DNA from: Candidatus Enterococcus murrayae
Lineage (GTDB): Bacteria > Bacillota > Bacilli > Lactobacillales > Enterococcaceae
Direction of reading: 5' to 3'
NCBI RefSeq assembly: GCF_017315985.1
Contig: NZ_JAFLVR010000012.1
Location: forward strand, 31,972-95,971
DNA: 64,000 nucleotides
The notes under the pieces were generated by a model. That model saw only the letters and a list, made by a program, of their open reading frames with translations. It ran no database searches and was not told where the DNA came from. A program made the translations under genes and the position numbers. This document shows positions 37,865 through 47,249 of the stretch, in pieces. Position 1 is the first letter of the stretch, and each line of letters starts with the position of its first letter.

Positions 37865-37899
37865 TTAGGGGGAGGAGGAAATGCCGCCCCCTAATTTTT
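37865..37899 (+). terminator. Partial terminator between WxL and DUF916 genes, module 1
   Basis: TTAGGGGG pairs perfectly with CCCCCTAA over 14 bases and is followed by TTTTT. It is inside the operon, so it likely trims downstream expression. The in-frame ATG at 37881 lies in its loop, which argues against that start for the next gene. Confidence 0.8.
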
Positions 37900-37943
37900 C
37901 TATTGACTGCTTGTCAAGAGTGCTGAGTTTTAGGAGGCTCTTC

Positions 37944-39008
37944 GTGAAATTATGTAACTATTTATCTAAACGATTGCCCTATTTGATGTTGATTTTGTTA
38001 TGGTTGTTCATCCCTGTCGAAAGTCAAGCAGAAGACAAATCTGCACCAGCTCAAATGGGGTTTGCAGTGGAGAGTGTGATTCCGGAAAATCAAGTAGATA
38101 CGACGAAATCGTATTTTTATCTGTCTATGTCACCAAATGACCGACAAACGATTCAGGTGAAGATTAAAAATCTGCAAAAAGAACCGGTAACGATAAAAAT
38201 TGCCGTGCATGATGCCGTCAGCAGTTCTGTAGGAGCGATCGATTACGCCAAAAATAAACCGAAGTTAGACCCGAGTTTAACAGATCCAATCACCAGTTTG
38301 GTACATATCAAAGATGATCGAAGCGAAGTGACGATAGAGCCGGAGGAAGAGACGACAGTTTCTTTTGAGATTGCTTTACCGGAACGAGCATTTTCTGGTG
38401 TGAAGCTTGGTTCGTTACGATTTGTTCGTAAGGATAAAGAGCAAAAAAATCAAACGGGATTGATTCCTCAGTATGCACGGGTAGTGGCTTTAATGCTCAC
38501 ACAAGATGAAGAACAGTTTAATCACGGGGCAGATTTAAAGCTTAAGAAAGCGGATTTACAATTATCTAACGGGCGTAAAGTAGTTGCGGCTCGGATACAG
38601 AATGATCAGCCGAAAGTATTACAAGAACTAACGATTCAAGGGAGCGTGCAGAAAAAAGGCGAGGAAAATGTGTTAGCCAAACACAAGATGGAAGACTTTT
38701 CTGTTGCTCCAAACTCAAACTTTGATTTTGAGATTCCCTTAGGATTGGAGAAATTCCAACCGGGCACCTATGTTTTTCATGGGAAAGCACAAGGAGATGA
38801 TCGAACATGGAAATGGACGAAAGAATTCACGATTGGTCAAGAACAAGCTGATCGAATCAATGATGAAACGGTTTACCGAGTTCTGCTGCCGTCATGGGTA
38901 CCATGGGTTGTTGGTGGACTTCTCCTTATTTTCATTTGTCTCTTTGCCGCTTTGTTCTCTCGCTTACGGAAGTGGCAAGCAGCGAGTAAAAAAAACGAAG
39001 GGACGTGA
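37944..39008 (+). CDS. DUF916/DUF3324 WxL-interacting protein, module 1
   Basis: A 354-residue membrane-anchored surface protein with a signal sequence (LPYLMLILLWLFIPVESQA), a DUF916 part (about 35-150, with FYLSMSPNDRQTIQVKIKN), a DUF3324 part (about 155-300) and one C-terminal membrane helix followed by a basic tail. Such proteins hold WxL proteins at the cell wall and may bind host matrix. GTG 37944 is chosen because TAGGAGG lies 7 bases before it; ATG 37881 sits in a terminator loop. A counterpart is at 55955. Confidence 0.88.
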   Translation: MKLCNYLSKRLPYLMLILLWLFIPVESQAEDKSAPAQMGFAVESVIPENQVDTTKSYFYLSMSPNDRQTIQVKIKNLQKEPVTIKIAVHDAVSSSVGAIDYAKNKPKLDPSLTDPITSLVHIKDDRSEVTIEPEEETTVSFEIALPERAFSGVKLGSLRFVRKDKEQKNQTGLIPQYARVVALMLTQDEEQFNHGADLKLKKADLQLSNGRKVVAARIQNDQPKVLQELTIQGSVQKKGEENVLAKHKMEDFSVAPNSNFDFEIPLGLEKFQPGTYVFHGKAQGDDRTWKWTKEFTIGQEQADRINDETVYRVLLPSWVPWVVGGLLLIFICLFAALFSRLRKWQAASKKNEGT

Positions 39009-39012
39009 TAAA

Positions 39013-39345
39013 ATGAAACGAATAGGCACTATTTTTTTGCTGGTCTTATTGACCCTGTTTGCTGTTGTTCAACCTGGTTTTGCCCAAGAAAAGGAGACAA
39101 CAGTGGGGATTGGATTTGTTAAAACAACAAATGACTCGCCAAAAAACGAACCAATTAACCAAGTACTCCCTAAAACAGACAATGCTGTTCACGCAACAGA
39201 GTGGACGCCGGCTAAACGCCTGCCACAGACCGGTTCTGTGCTCTCTCGGTGGATGCAGATATTAGGCAGTTTATGTCTGATGCTGGTTTTCTGGTTGTTT
39301 CTATATGTCATACTCAAAGAGGAGGAATCCATCACTGATGTCTAA
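39013..39345 (+). CDS. Small LPXTG-type surface protein, module 1
   Basis: A 110-residue secreted protein with a signal peptide (TIFLLVLLTLFAVVQPGFA), a short linker, the sorting motif LPQTG, a hydrophobic segment and a short charged tail. Sortase should fix it to the wall. It lies 4 bases after the DUF916 gene and overlaps the next gene by 8 bases. GAAGGGACG precedes the ATG. Its function is unknown; a like-sized FPQTG protein is in module 2. Confidence 0.82.
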   Translation: MKRIGTIFLLVLLTLFAVVQPGFAQEKETTVGIGFVKTTNDSPKNEPINQVLPKTDNAVHATEWTPAKRLPQTGSVLSRWMQILGSLCLMLVFWLFLYVILKEEESITDV

Positions 39346-41605
39346 ACGTGTAAAATACCTGCTTTTAGTAGGGTTATTGCTTTCACAATTTAGTAATTTT
39401 CCGTTCGTTTCAGCAGAAACGATGACAAGCGAAATCAGTTCTACACTAAGTTCAGTGGCGGATGATCCAAGAACACAAAGTTCAAGTAATGAATCTACTT
39501 CTATTAAAAGCATTGAACAAAAGGTAGAAACAGATACTTCAGAAATGCCTGAATCAGATCTACCAGAGGCCGATAGCAGATCCAGTGAAACTAGTCCAAA
39601 AGAGAAAACCAATGATGCAGAATCGATTCGGCCACAAGCTGGTAAAACCCTGATTGAAGGAGTGGACATCGATGCAGATTTCGCGGAAATTTTACGAACA
39701 GGTGCGGATCTTCGGGAGCCTCAATATGGTCAATGGTCTGGAGATGATAAAGGAAAAGATCAGTTGACAGTTGAAGATATGGAGGAACTAACTTACGTAA
39801 ATATATCGTTCTTTCACAGAAATGTGCAGTCTTTAAAGGGGATTGAATACGCAGTAAACCTTGAACGCTTGGAGTTTATTGGTAATAAAATAATCAGTTT
39901 AGATTTGAGGGCTCAGACAAAACTGATGTATCTTGCTGTACGGGAATCTACATTAGAAAAAGTGGATATCAGTAATTCTTTATTGTTGGAGACCATATTT
40001 TTAGACCGTAATCAGTTAACGGATGTCAAAATGCCACCCGCTTTCCCAAGGCTTAAACAATTGTATCTTAACGCAAATCAATTAACAAGCTTAGAAATGG
40101 TTGAGGCACCAATAATGGAAACGTTGTGGTGCTACGATAATCAATTAACGAGTTTAGATGTAACTAAAGCTACTAAGCTGGGTGGTCTGTATTGTTGGAA
40201 TAATCAATTAACGAGTTTAGATGTAACTAATAATCCATATATGACTATCATGGTCTGCTATGACAATGAGCTAACGAGCTTGGATGTAAGCAACATGCCA
40301 AAATTAAAAAAACTTTGGTGCATGAATAATAGAATCTCAGACATCACCAGTGCCTATGGATTAACTCAACTTAAAGATTTCGATGCCTCAGATCAAAGGC
40401 TGCAATTCGGAGTCCCTATTAATCAGAGTGGTAAAATGATTGTCGATCTTTTAAAGACAAGTGCGCATGCTGGATTAAGCGTTGTGAATCAAACAATAGG
40501 AGGGTCACCAATTTTTACGATATCTGGAGATGTTATTGAGATGTCCAATATCGTTTATGATGATGTTGATGGAAATAGTTTAGCTTTTGAATATGATCCT
40601 GACCAATTAACAGAGGGGACGACTCCTATTGTGACTAAGCAATTTAGTGGAACGATTACGTTTGTTTCTGTCAGTGATTTGAAGAACCAGTTAAAACCTG
40701 AAAAGCAACGACTAACTTCAGGAGAAGAAGTTACTTGGACGTGGACAATGGAAAGCTTTGGAAATATTCCGGCAGAACAAATTTATGCAAACTTAGAGTT
40801 GCCTAGCGGCTTAACACTTGTACCAGGCAGTGTAACACTCGATGGAAATAGTGTGTCTGATAATATAGTAAACGGCACGACTACAGTCAGTGATTTAGCA
40901 CCTGGCGATAGCCATCTAATCACTTTTAAGACCATTTGCCAAGGAAACGCGGAAGAATGGCTGGAGGCGATTGGAAAACTGACTTGGGGACCACCGGCCA
41001 ATGCGAATCAATCAAAAGGGGCTGTTCAAATCTTAGATGATGAGCAAGTTGAACTTCCTGATGAGCCGTCCAATGATATGGAACTGCTCTCCGTACCGCT
41101 TTCTTTCCGTTATGGCATTTGGGGTGTAGAAAATACCGCACAAGTGATTCCTTTGCAGTCGTCGTTGTATCAGACCAATACAAATGTAGTAACAAGCGGG
41201 TTTTATACTCGTTTGCGAGACGATCGGACGATAAGTACTGGTTGGAAACTAACGGCACAGTTATCTGATTTTTCTGATACATCGAATGAAGCAATGCCGA
41301 ATGGTGCAGGAGCTGCTTTGTATATGGAAAACATGAAGCTGGAATCGGTCCTCAATCGTGGATCGCAGCAAGAAGCAATCGATCCGTCACCGACGGGCGT
41401 GCCTTCTAATTTTTCTGCAAATACCATCCTTGATGCTGGTTCAACAGCTACAACATTGGTATCAGCAAGCAGCGGTGAAGGAAATGGAACTTGGCAAGTA
41501 CGTGTTCCGTTCGACAAAGTTACCCTGCATCTTCCACCAAATGCTGGGAAACGCGGCAAGCATTATACTGCGAAATTAACCTGGTCATTAGATGATACTT
41601 TGTAA
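39338..41605 (+). CDS. Leucine-rich-repeat WxL surface protein
   Basis: A 755-residue secreted adhesin-like protein. After the signal peptide (LLLVGLLLSQFSNFPFVSA) comes a Ser/Thr/Glu-rich linker, then about ten internalin-like leucine-rich repeats of 21 residues (roughly 155-340, pattern NQLTSLDV), a DUF11-like beta domain (about 445-550) and a C-terminal WxL domain with GWKLTAQLSDF and a final LTWSLDDTL. Its last residues match the end of the protein at 37165. ATG 39338 lies in the stop region of the preceding gene, with GGAGG 12 bases upstream. It probably docks on the DUF916 protein and binds a host or plant ligand. Confidence 0.88.
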   Translation: MSKRVKYLLLVGLLLSQFSNFPFVSAETMTSEISSTLSSVADDPRTQSSSNESTSIKSIEQKVETDTSEMPESDLPEADSRSSETSPKEKTNDAESIRPQAGKTLIEGVDIDADFAEILRTGADLREPQYGQWSGDDKGKDQLTVEDMEELTYVNISFFHRNVQSLKGIEYAVNLERLEFIGNKIISLDLRAQTKLMYLAVRESTLEKVDISNSLLLETIFLDRNQLTDVKMPPAFPRLKQLYLNANQLTSLEMVEAPIMETLWCYDNQLTSLDVTKATKLGGLYCWNNQLTSLDVTNNPYMTIMVCYDNELTSLDVSNMPKLKKLWCMNNRISDITSAYGLTQLKDFDASDQRLQFGVPINQSGKMIVDLLKTSAHAGLSVVNQTIGGSPIFTISGDVIEMSNIVYDDVDGNSLAFEYDPDQLTEGTTPIVTKQFSGTITFVSVSDLKNQLKPEKQRLTSGEEVTWTWTMESFGNIPAEQIYANLELPSGLTLVPGSVTLDGNSVSDNIVNGTTTVSDLAPGDSHLITFKTICQGNAEEWLEAIGKLTWGPPANANQSKGAVQILDDEQVELPDEPSNDMELLSVPLSFRYGIWGVENTAQVIPLQSSLYQTNTNVVTSGFYTRLRDDRTISTGWKLTAQLSDFSDTSNEAMPNGAGAALYMENMKLESVLNRGSQQEAIDPSPTGVPSNFSANTILDAGSTATTLVSASSGEGNGTWQVRVPFDKVTLHLPPNAGKRGKHYTAKLTWSLDDTL
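40138..40230 (+). repeat. Identical 30-base repeat in the LRR region
   Basis: The 30 bases at 40138-40167 are repeated exactly at 40201-40230, one 63-base (21-codon) unit later. They encode the NQLTSLDVT part of two neighbouring repeats and indicate a recent unit duplication or conversion. Confidence 0.8.
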
Positions 41606-41620
41606 GATAGGAGGCATTTG

Positions 41621-41851
41621 ATGTCAATACAAGTATGGATCGGTCTTTCTGGCGGACTGGGCATTCTTTCACTAGGAAGCTTTTTATACTTCTTTATGAA
41701 AGATAGTCGGTTACGATTAGTGATCGGCAAGAAAAGCACCACACTCCTTCTAGATTGCGGCCTATTGTTTATTTCCATTGCCGCTCTCGTTGCAGCTGTG
41801 CTGCTTTATCTAGATTGGCAAGAACAATTGGCATATTTTTTAAATCGATAA
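41621..41851 (+). CDS. Small two-helix membrane protein of WxL module 1
   Basis: A 76-residue protein with two hydrophobic segments (WIGLSGGLGILSLGSFLYFF and LLDCGLLFISIAALVAAVLL) separated by a basic stretch. I do not recognise a family. AGGAGG lies before the ATG and it is 15 bases after the LRR-WxL gene and 16 before the regulator gene, so it belongs to the operon. No counterpart is found in module 2. Confidence 0.65.
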   Translation: MSIQVWIGLSGGLGILSLGSFLYFFMKDSRLRLVIGKKSTTLLLDCGLLFISIAALVAAVLLYLDWQEQLAYFLNR

Positions 41852-41867
41852 CAAAGGAGACCGATAG

Positions 41868-42578
41868 ATGGCGGAAATATTGATCCTCACTAAAAACTCT
41901 TTAGCAGAACAACCGCTACAAAATACACTTCAACGCTTGAACGACGAAGTCTATTGTTCTTCTCGTTTATTCTTTGAGATAGATCGATGTTCAGACCTTT
42001 TCTCATTTTTTTCTTTAGTGATTCTAAGTGATTCGATTTCTACAATCGAGATATCACACTATTGGTCATCGCTAAAGAAATCAAAGCTTCCGATAATCAG
42101 AAAAGGGAATAAAGCATTAGTTCGTCAAAGCGACTATGACTGGATGATTGAAGAAATAGACGACTGGATAGAAGATCCGATGTCGGCTGCTGAAATTGTT
42201 GATATGGTCACAAAATACACAATAAAACCGAAAGAAACCGTGACTTCTAAAGGAGGTAGCTCTACTGATCCATCTCCTTACTCAGACGTTAGCTATTACC
42301 AATTCGTTTCTAGTTTGTCGTCTAAAGAGCAACAATTTCTGTTACGAATGTATGAAGCACAAGGTGAAACAGTATCAAGAGAACAGCTTTGTGAGAGACT
42401 TTGGAACCGTGAACCTACAAATTCCTCTCTTTGCCAGCTATCCACGATTGTCCATCGACTAAAAAATAAGCTGAGCTTAGTAGGATTGAATGAACAAGAT
42501 ATAAAAACTTTATGGGGAAAAGGATACTTTATTGAGCCTACGCTACATTCGTTTTTAGAAAAATATGAGTTTCATTAA
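41868..42578 (+). CDS. Orphan winged-helix regulator with receiver-like N-terminus, module 1
   Basis: A 236-residue protein. Residues 1-120 look like a receiver fold (first strand ILILTKN, third strand LVILSDS), but the acidic pair of true receivers after strand 1 is replaced by TK, so ordinary phosphorylation is doubtful. Residues 140-230 form an OmpR/PhoB-type winged helix (QLCERLWNREPTNSSLCQLS, then LWGKGYFIE). No histidine kinase gene is near. It closes the WxL operon and its paralogue closes module 2, so it probably controls the module. GGAGACC precedes the ATG. Confidence 0.8.
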   Translation: MAEILILTKNSLAEQPLQNTLQRLNDEVYCSSRLFFEIDRCSDLFSFFSLVILSDSISTIEISHYWSSLKKSKLPIIRKGNKALVRQSDYDWMIEEIDDWIEDPMSAAEIVDMVTKYTIKPKETVTSKGGSSTDPSPYSDVSYYQFVSSLSSKEQQFLLRMYEAQGETVSREQLCERLWNREPTNSSLCQLSTIVHRLKNKLSLVGLNEQDIKTLWGKGYFIEPTLHSFLEKYEFH

Positions 42579-42594
42579 ATGAGGATAGATTAAA

Positions 42595-42632
42595 AACAGG
42601 TCAACAATGCACAATGTTGGCTTGTTTTTTTG
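42595..42632 (+). terminator. Terminator of WxL module 1
   Basis: An imperfect hairpin (AACAGGTCAACAATG with CAATGTTGGCTTGTT, some G-T pairs) is followed by a run of T. Confidence 0.75.
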
Positions 42633-42729
42633 TCAAAAATAAGCGGATGGAATAGGCCAGATAAGTTATAAAAATAGGGCTATCAATAGAATTAAAATTG
42701 AAGAGATGGAATTTATTGAATGATTCAAA

Positions 42730-42768
42730 TAGCAGGCAAAGAAAATCAATGATTCTCTTTACCTGCTA
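42730..42768. other. Long hairpin between module 1 and LysR gene
   Basis: TAGCAGG-AAAGA-AATC pairs with GATT-TCTTT-CCTGCTA around a small loop with three single mismatches. It is followed by a T-rich stretch and could be a second terminator. Confidence 0.6.
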
Positions 42769-42884
42769 TCTATTTATTTTGGCTGCAACCTGTACACAAC
42801 CATCACGCCTCTCTTTATACTTATTGACAAAGGAAAGGAATTAGTGAAGTCTATTAGGTAATAGGATGGGGGAGGAGCAAAGAA

Positions 42885-43766
42885 ATGAACTTTGAAGAAT
42901 TAAAATGCTTTCAAAAGGTCTACCAACTAAAAAGTATGAATCGGGCAGCGAAGGAGTTGTTTTTAACTGCTCAAGGCGTAGGCAGAATCATTAACAAATT
43001 GGAGAATGAACTCAATGCCCGTTTCTTTGTCAGAAGTGTCAAAGGAATGGAGCCGACTAGGAGCGCTGAAATTTTATACGAGCATAGTCAAGAGCTTTTG
43101 GATAAATTCAGTATTATCAATGCTGCGATTCAACAGGAGAATGAGCGAGAAAACAAGTTAACTCTCCATTGCGCCAGAGGATCATTAAATGCTTTGTCCT
43201 TTGATGGGCTCGCTCACTTTATTGAGGATCATAAGGAAATCGAGATTTCTTGGAGTGAAATGCCTAATGACGAAGTTAAGAATAGCATATACATGCGGCA
43301 GGCAAATGCGGGCTTAGTTATCGGAAAAACCAATTTGGAGGATGTTGATGAGGTCTTTATCGCACGAAGAGAGACTAAAGTATTGATTTATGAAGGACAT
43401 CCATTATATATGAAAGAAGTGATCACTCCTGCAGATTTGGCAAATGAACGAATCGTCATTTTAAACCAGAAGTATCAAATTTTTCATGAGTTCAATCACT
43501 ATTGTGAACAAAATAACATATCACCGAAAATTGTTGGGTTAACAGAGGACAGTCATCTGTTGTATAAGCTGTGTCAAAGCGGCCAAGGCTTAGGGATCAT
43601 TCTGGATTTTTCAGTGGATGCATTTGATATGAAAAAATTAAAGATGATTCCACTAGAAACGCCTATTTACTGGGATGTATATCTGATTTACCCTCATTCT
43701 AATGAGCTGCTTCAACAGGTAGAATGGTTAGAAAACTACCTGCTTAGTTGTAACAAAAAGAGATAA
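42885..43766 (+). CDS. LysR-family transcriptional regulator
   Basis: A 293-residue regulator. The winged helix at residues 1-60 shows the LysR pattern (FQKVYQLKSMNRAAKELFLT, then GVGRIINKLENELNARFFVR), followed by the periplasmic-binding-like effector domain. GGGGGAGG precedes the ATG. It lies 97 bases before a flavoenzyme and a transporter gene on the same strand and probably controls them in response to the enzyme's substrate, which is unknown. Confidence 0.88.
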   Translation: MNFEELKCFQKVYQLKSMNRAAKELFLTAQGVGRIINKLENELNARFFVRSVKGMEPTRSAEILYEHSQELLDKFSIINAAIQQENERENKLTLHCARGSLNALSFDGLAHFIEDHKEIEISWSEMPNDEVKNSIYMRQANAGLVIGKTNLEDVDEVFIARRETKVLIYEGHPLYMKEVITPADLANERIVILNQKYQIFHEFNHYCEQNNISPKIVGLTEDSHLLYKLCQSGQGLGIILDFSVDAFDMKKLKMIPLETPIYWDVYLIYPHSNELLQQVEWLENYLLSCNKKR

Positions 43767-43863
43767 GGACAACCGCTTTTGTTGATAGAGGAGTGACTCA
43801 TATCTATGCTACTGTTAGAGCAAATATATTGTTAATCATTTAACAAGACAGGAGCGAATAGAA

Positions 43864-45810
43864 ATGAAACGTAAATTCCCAAATCTATCTAAACCTATTA
43901 GGATCGGAAATGTGATGTTCAGGAATCGAATGTTCTCTGCGCCGATGGGGGGAACAGATATTACCGCGGATTTCTGTATTGGTCCCGCCTCTAAAGCTTT
44001 TTATGAATTAAGGGCTAAGGGAGGAGCAGGGGCAGTAACAGTATCTGAGGTCATGGTTCATGGCGAGACAGATGGTTCCCATGCCTATCATTTGGATTTG
44101 AGTATCCCTGGTTCTTTAGCAAGCGCAACCTATACAGCGGATGCGATTCGCCGTCATGGATCAATTCCAAGTGTTGAATTATCTCATTCGGGTCAATTTG
44201 CTGGCACTTACCTGGCTGATAAGACTAAGAAGCAGTCACTAACTCAATGGGGAGTTTCTCCAACGGTTCGTGCTGATGGCATCCATGTTCAGCCATTGAC
44301 ACAAGAGAAAATTAACGAGATTGTCCAAGCCTACGGTGAAGCAGCTGGGCTGGCAAAACGGGCAGGTTTTGAGATGGTCATGGTTCATGGCGGCCATGGC
44401 TGGTTGATCAATCAATTTCTTTCACCGCTTTTTAACAAACGAGAGGATCACTACGGAGGAAGCTTGGAAAACCGCTGCCGATTTGCGGTGGAAGTGCTGA
44501 AGAGTGTCAGAGCGGCAGTTGGCGAAGGCTTTCCTATTGAATTTCGGATGAGCGGATCGGAATTTGTTGAGGGCGGATATGATATTGCTGAAGGTGTAGA
44601 AATTGCTAAAAGAATCGAAGAATATGTTGATTTGATTCATGTATCAGCTGGTACGTATCAAGGAACTTTTGGAATCACTCATCCCTCGATGTTCACCGAA
44701 CATGGAACCAATGTTTTTCTAGCGGCAGAGATCAAGAAACAGGTTAAAAAGCCCGTCGCAACAATCGGAGGTCTGAATGATCCAGCGCAGATGGAGGAAA
44801 TTATTGCTTCTGGGAAAGCCGATGTAGTAGAAATGGCAAGAGCGCTTTTGGCAGACCCGTTTTTACCGCGTAAAGTAATGGTAAATGAGGATCAAGACAT
44901 TGTTCATTGTCTTCGCTGTTTTGTTTGTATGGCCGAGCGTGCGGAAACGACTACTCGTCGCTGTACAGTCAATCCACTGATTGGGCGAGAGCTGGAGGGG
45001 ACCGATATTTATCCAGCACCTGTAAAGAAAAAGGTCGTGGTAGTTGGTGGAGGGCCAGGCGGTTTAGAAGCCGCAAAAACAGCAGCACAACGTGGCCATC
45101 AAGTCATCTTATTTGAAAAGGATGCTGAGTTGGGCGGTATTCTAAATTGTGAAGCAGCGATTCCATTCAAATATGAAATGTATCAATTAGGTCAAACCTT
45201 TGCTAAACAAGCGCGTGATTTAGGAGTTGATATTCGCCTAAATACAGCAGCGAACAAACAGAATATTGAGGCAGAACAGCCAGATGCGTTAATTATTGCT
45301 GCTGGATCATCTCCGATCCTTCCAAAGCTTGAGGGGATTGACGGACCGAATGTAACATTGATCAATAACTATCATAAAAAGCCGGATGCAATTAAAGATT
45401 CTGTTGTGATTTTAGGTGGAGGTCTGGCAGGCTGTGAAGCAGCGATCCATTTTGCCCGCCAAGGCAAAAAGGTAACCGTTGTCGAAATGAGAAAAGAAGT
45501 AGCGCCGGATGCCAATGTTCGTCATCGACCGTTACTAATTCAAGAGCTGGCAAAAGGAGTAGATGTAAAAACAGAACATCAAGGGGTGAGAATCACATCA
45601 GAAGGATTATGGTGTTTGAGTCCTTCCAACCAAGAGATATTAATCCCTGCGAAATCAGTAGTTGTCGCGGTTGGTCAACGACCAAATAGAAGCGTAGCAG
45701 AAGAACTTTTGGATGCTGCACCATTCGTCGTTGAGATTGGCGATGTTGTTCGGGCATCGACCATCACTACAGCTGTTTATCAAGGCTATCATGCTGCGAT
45801 GGATATTTAG
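43864..45810 (+). CDS. Old-yellow-enzyme-type iron-sulfur flavoenzyme (enoate/dienoyl reductase-like)
   Basis: A 648-residue NADH:flavin oxidoreductase. An FMN barrel (1-340) is followed by a [4Fe-4S] site C349-x2-C352-x2-C355-x11-C367, and then a FAD/NAD(P) domain starting VVVVGGGPGGLEAAK near residue 390 with a second Rossmann motif ILGGGLAGCEAA. This is the layout of 2,4-dienoyl-CoA reductase and 2-enoate reductases, which reduce activated C=C bonds. In the active-site motif HGGHGWLINQFLSP a Trp (W180) stands where most family members have Tyr. GACAGGAGCG precedes the ATG. The gene is followed by an OFA transporter. Possible substrates include unsaturated acids or plant phenolics, but this is not shown by the sequence. 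Confidence 0.87.
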   Translation: MKRKFPNLSKPIRIGNVMFRNRMFSAPMGGTDITADFCIGPASKAFYELRAKGGAGAVTVSEVMVHGETDGSHAYHLDLSIPGSLASATYTADAIRRHGSIPSVELSHSGQFAGTYLADKTKKQSLTQWGVSPTVRADGIHVQPLTQEKINEIVQAYGEAAGLAKRAGFEMVMVHGGHGWLINQFLSPLFNKREDHYGGSLENRCRFAVEVLKSVRAAVGEGFPIEFRMSGSEFVEGGYDIAEGVEIAKRIEEYVDLIHVSAGTYQGTFGITHPSMFTEHGTNVFLAAEIKKQVKKPVATIGGLNDPAQMEEIIASGKADVVEMARALLADPFLPRKVMVNEDQDIVHCLRCFVCMAERAETTTRRCTVNPLIGRELEGTDIYPAPVKKKVVVVGGGPGGLEAAKTAAQRGHQVILFEKDAELGGILNCEAAIPFKYEMYQLGQTFAKQARDLGVDIRLNTAANKQNIEAEQPDALIIAAGSSPILPKLEGIDGPNVTLINNYHKKPDAIKDSVVILGGGLAGCEAAIHFARQGKKVTVVEMRKEVAPDANVRHRPLLIQELAKGVDVKTEHQGVRITSEGLWCLSPSNQEILIPAKSVVVAVGQRPNRSVAEELLDAAPFVVEIGDVVRASTITTAVYQGYHAAMDI

Positions 45811-45820
45811 GAGGGCGACT

Positions 45821-47068
45821 ATGATGGAAAAGAAAAGATGGCTGATATTGATTGCTTGTTGTGTGATTAATCTTTGTTTAGGTTCTATTTATTCGTGGAG
45901 CGTGTTTGCTACTCCGATGGCAGATTATTTAACTTCTTTCTCGGGATCGTTGGTAACAACAGCCGATTTAGCGTTGGTCTATACAGTAGCGAATTCAGTA
46001 GGTCCGATTACGATGATCACAGGAGGATGGTTCAATGACCGCTTTGGACCAAGAAATGTGATTCTAGTTGGAGGCATTCTGTTTACAGGCGGCTTGATTT
46101 TGTCTGGTTTTGCTAAAAGCACCGGCTTTCTTCTTGTTAGCTATGGGCTAGTTAGCGGCCTTGGATTAGGAATGGCTTATGGGTGTACGATTTCTACGGT
46201 AGTGAAATATTTTCCAGATAAACGCGGATTAGTTGGCGGGATCGCGACCGCGGTTTATGGCTTAAGCGCAGTTGTGATTTCTCCGATCGTTACTATGATT
46301 GTTGAAAAATCAAGTGCCCCGACGGCCTTTAAGATGATTGGTGGAATTTTTATGGCGTTGATAATCATCAGTAGTTTCTTTGTCAAACGACCTCCAGAAA
46401 ATTTCAAACCTGAAGGCTGGCAGCCAAAGGAAAACCATGCTCGCGTGGAAAGCGTTGAAAAAAACTGGCAGGAAATGATGAAATCACCGATTTTTTATGT
46501 GATGATCATTCTATTAACCTGTGGTGCCTTTAGTGGAATGATGGTAATTTCTCAGGCGGCAGGAATTGCACAAGGAATGATTGGGATGGATATTTTAGCA
46601 GCCAGTTCAGCAGTTTCTATTTTAGCTCTGTTTAATTCTTGTGGTCGAATAATCGCAGGTTATTTATCGGATCGGATTGGACGAATCAATACGCTGATGA
46701 TTGCTTGTACATTTTCTATCGCGGGTGTAACGGTACTCTTTTTCACCAGTGAAGGAACGACTGCTTTGTTTTATATAGGAATTTCGATCATCGGCCTTTG
46801 CTTTGGCGCTTTTATGGGGATTTTCCCAGGATTTACAGCAGATCAGTTTGGAGCAAAAAACAACAGTGTAAACTATGGAATTATGTTTATCGGCTTTGCC
46901 TTAGCAGGTTATTTTGGTCCAACCGTGATGCGGAGTGTTTTACAGCGCGAAGGCTCCTATCAAAATGCGTTCATAATCGCCGCAGGGCTAAGTGGGATAG
47001 GGCTGCTTCTGTGCGGACTATATAAGATTATGACAAAGAAGGCAGCTTCAATAGAAGAAACAGCATAA
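45821..47068 (+). CDS. MFS transporter, oxalate/formate antiporter (OFA) family
   Basis: A 415-residue twelve-helix MFS protein. The N-terminus ACCVINLCLGSIYSWSVFATP and the loop GGWFNDRFGPRNVI are typical of the OFA family of carboxylate carriers. ATG 45821 follows GGAGGGCGAC, 10 bases after the flavoenzyme gene; the longer frame from 45713 overlaps that gene and has no site. It probably imports the flavoenzyme's substrate or exchanges it for the reduced product. Confidence 0.87.
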   Translation: MMEKKRWLILIACCVINLCLGSIYSWSVFATPMADYLTSFSGSLVTTADLALVYTVANSVGPITMITGGWFNDRFGPRNVILVGGILFTGGLILSGFAKSTGFLLVSYGLVSGLGLGMAYGCTISTVVKYFPDKRGLVGGIATAVYGLSAVVISPIVTMIVEKSSAPTAFKMIGGIFMALIIISSFFVKRPPENFKPEGWQPKENHARVESVEKNWQEMMKSPIFYVMIILLTCGAFSGMMVISQAAGIAQGMIGMDILAASSAVSILALFNSCGRIIAGYLSDRIGRINTLMIACTFSIAGVTVLFFTSEGTTALFYIGISIIGLCFGAFMGIFPGFTADQFGAKNNSVNYGIMFIGFALAGYFGPTVMRSVLQREGSYQNAFIIAAGLSGIGLLLCGLYKIMTKKAASIEETA

Positions 47069-47070
47069 AA

Positions 47071-47120
47071 AAGGTCGGAGAAGACTGCTGCTTGGCAGTC
47101 TTTTCTGACTTTTGTTTTTT
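47071..47120 (+). terminator. Terminator after the OFA transporter gene
   Basis: A hairpin with core AAGACTGC/GCAGTCTT and outer GTC/GAC pairs ends in TTTTGTTTTTT. Confidence 0.82.
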
Positions 47121-47249
47121 CCTATCTTAAATATTTTATTATGGTTGTTTTAGTTGTTCTGAATCAGAATCCGCAGTAAAATTTGAAGGAAGGATGTCAT
47201 TGAGCTTGTTTCGGACATCTCAGGAAAAAATAGATGAGAAAGAAGGGTT

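Larger units (their letters stand above)
42579..42884. other. Intergenic region after WxL module 1
   Basis: No gene was found in 306 bases. It holds the terminator at 42595-42632 and the long hairpin at 42730-42768; the rest is the upstream region of the LysR gene. Confidence 0.55.

Noticed and set aside
37881..37943. ATG 37881 as the start of the DUF916 gene of module 1
   Set aside because: It lies in the loop of a terminator hairpin and would add 21 atypical residues before the signal peptide; GTG 37944 has a better ribosome binding site.
40138..40230. 63-base-spaced repeat as a CRISPR-like or non-coding array
   Set aside because: It is in frame with the leucine-rich repeats of the surface protein and has only two exact copies.
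39301..41559. Several minus-strand frames over the LRR-WxL gene (39301-39669, 40926-41294, 41203-41559)
   Set aside because: They are shadows of a repetitive, Ser/Thr-rich coding sequence; none has a start site or known motif.
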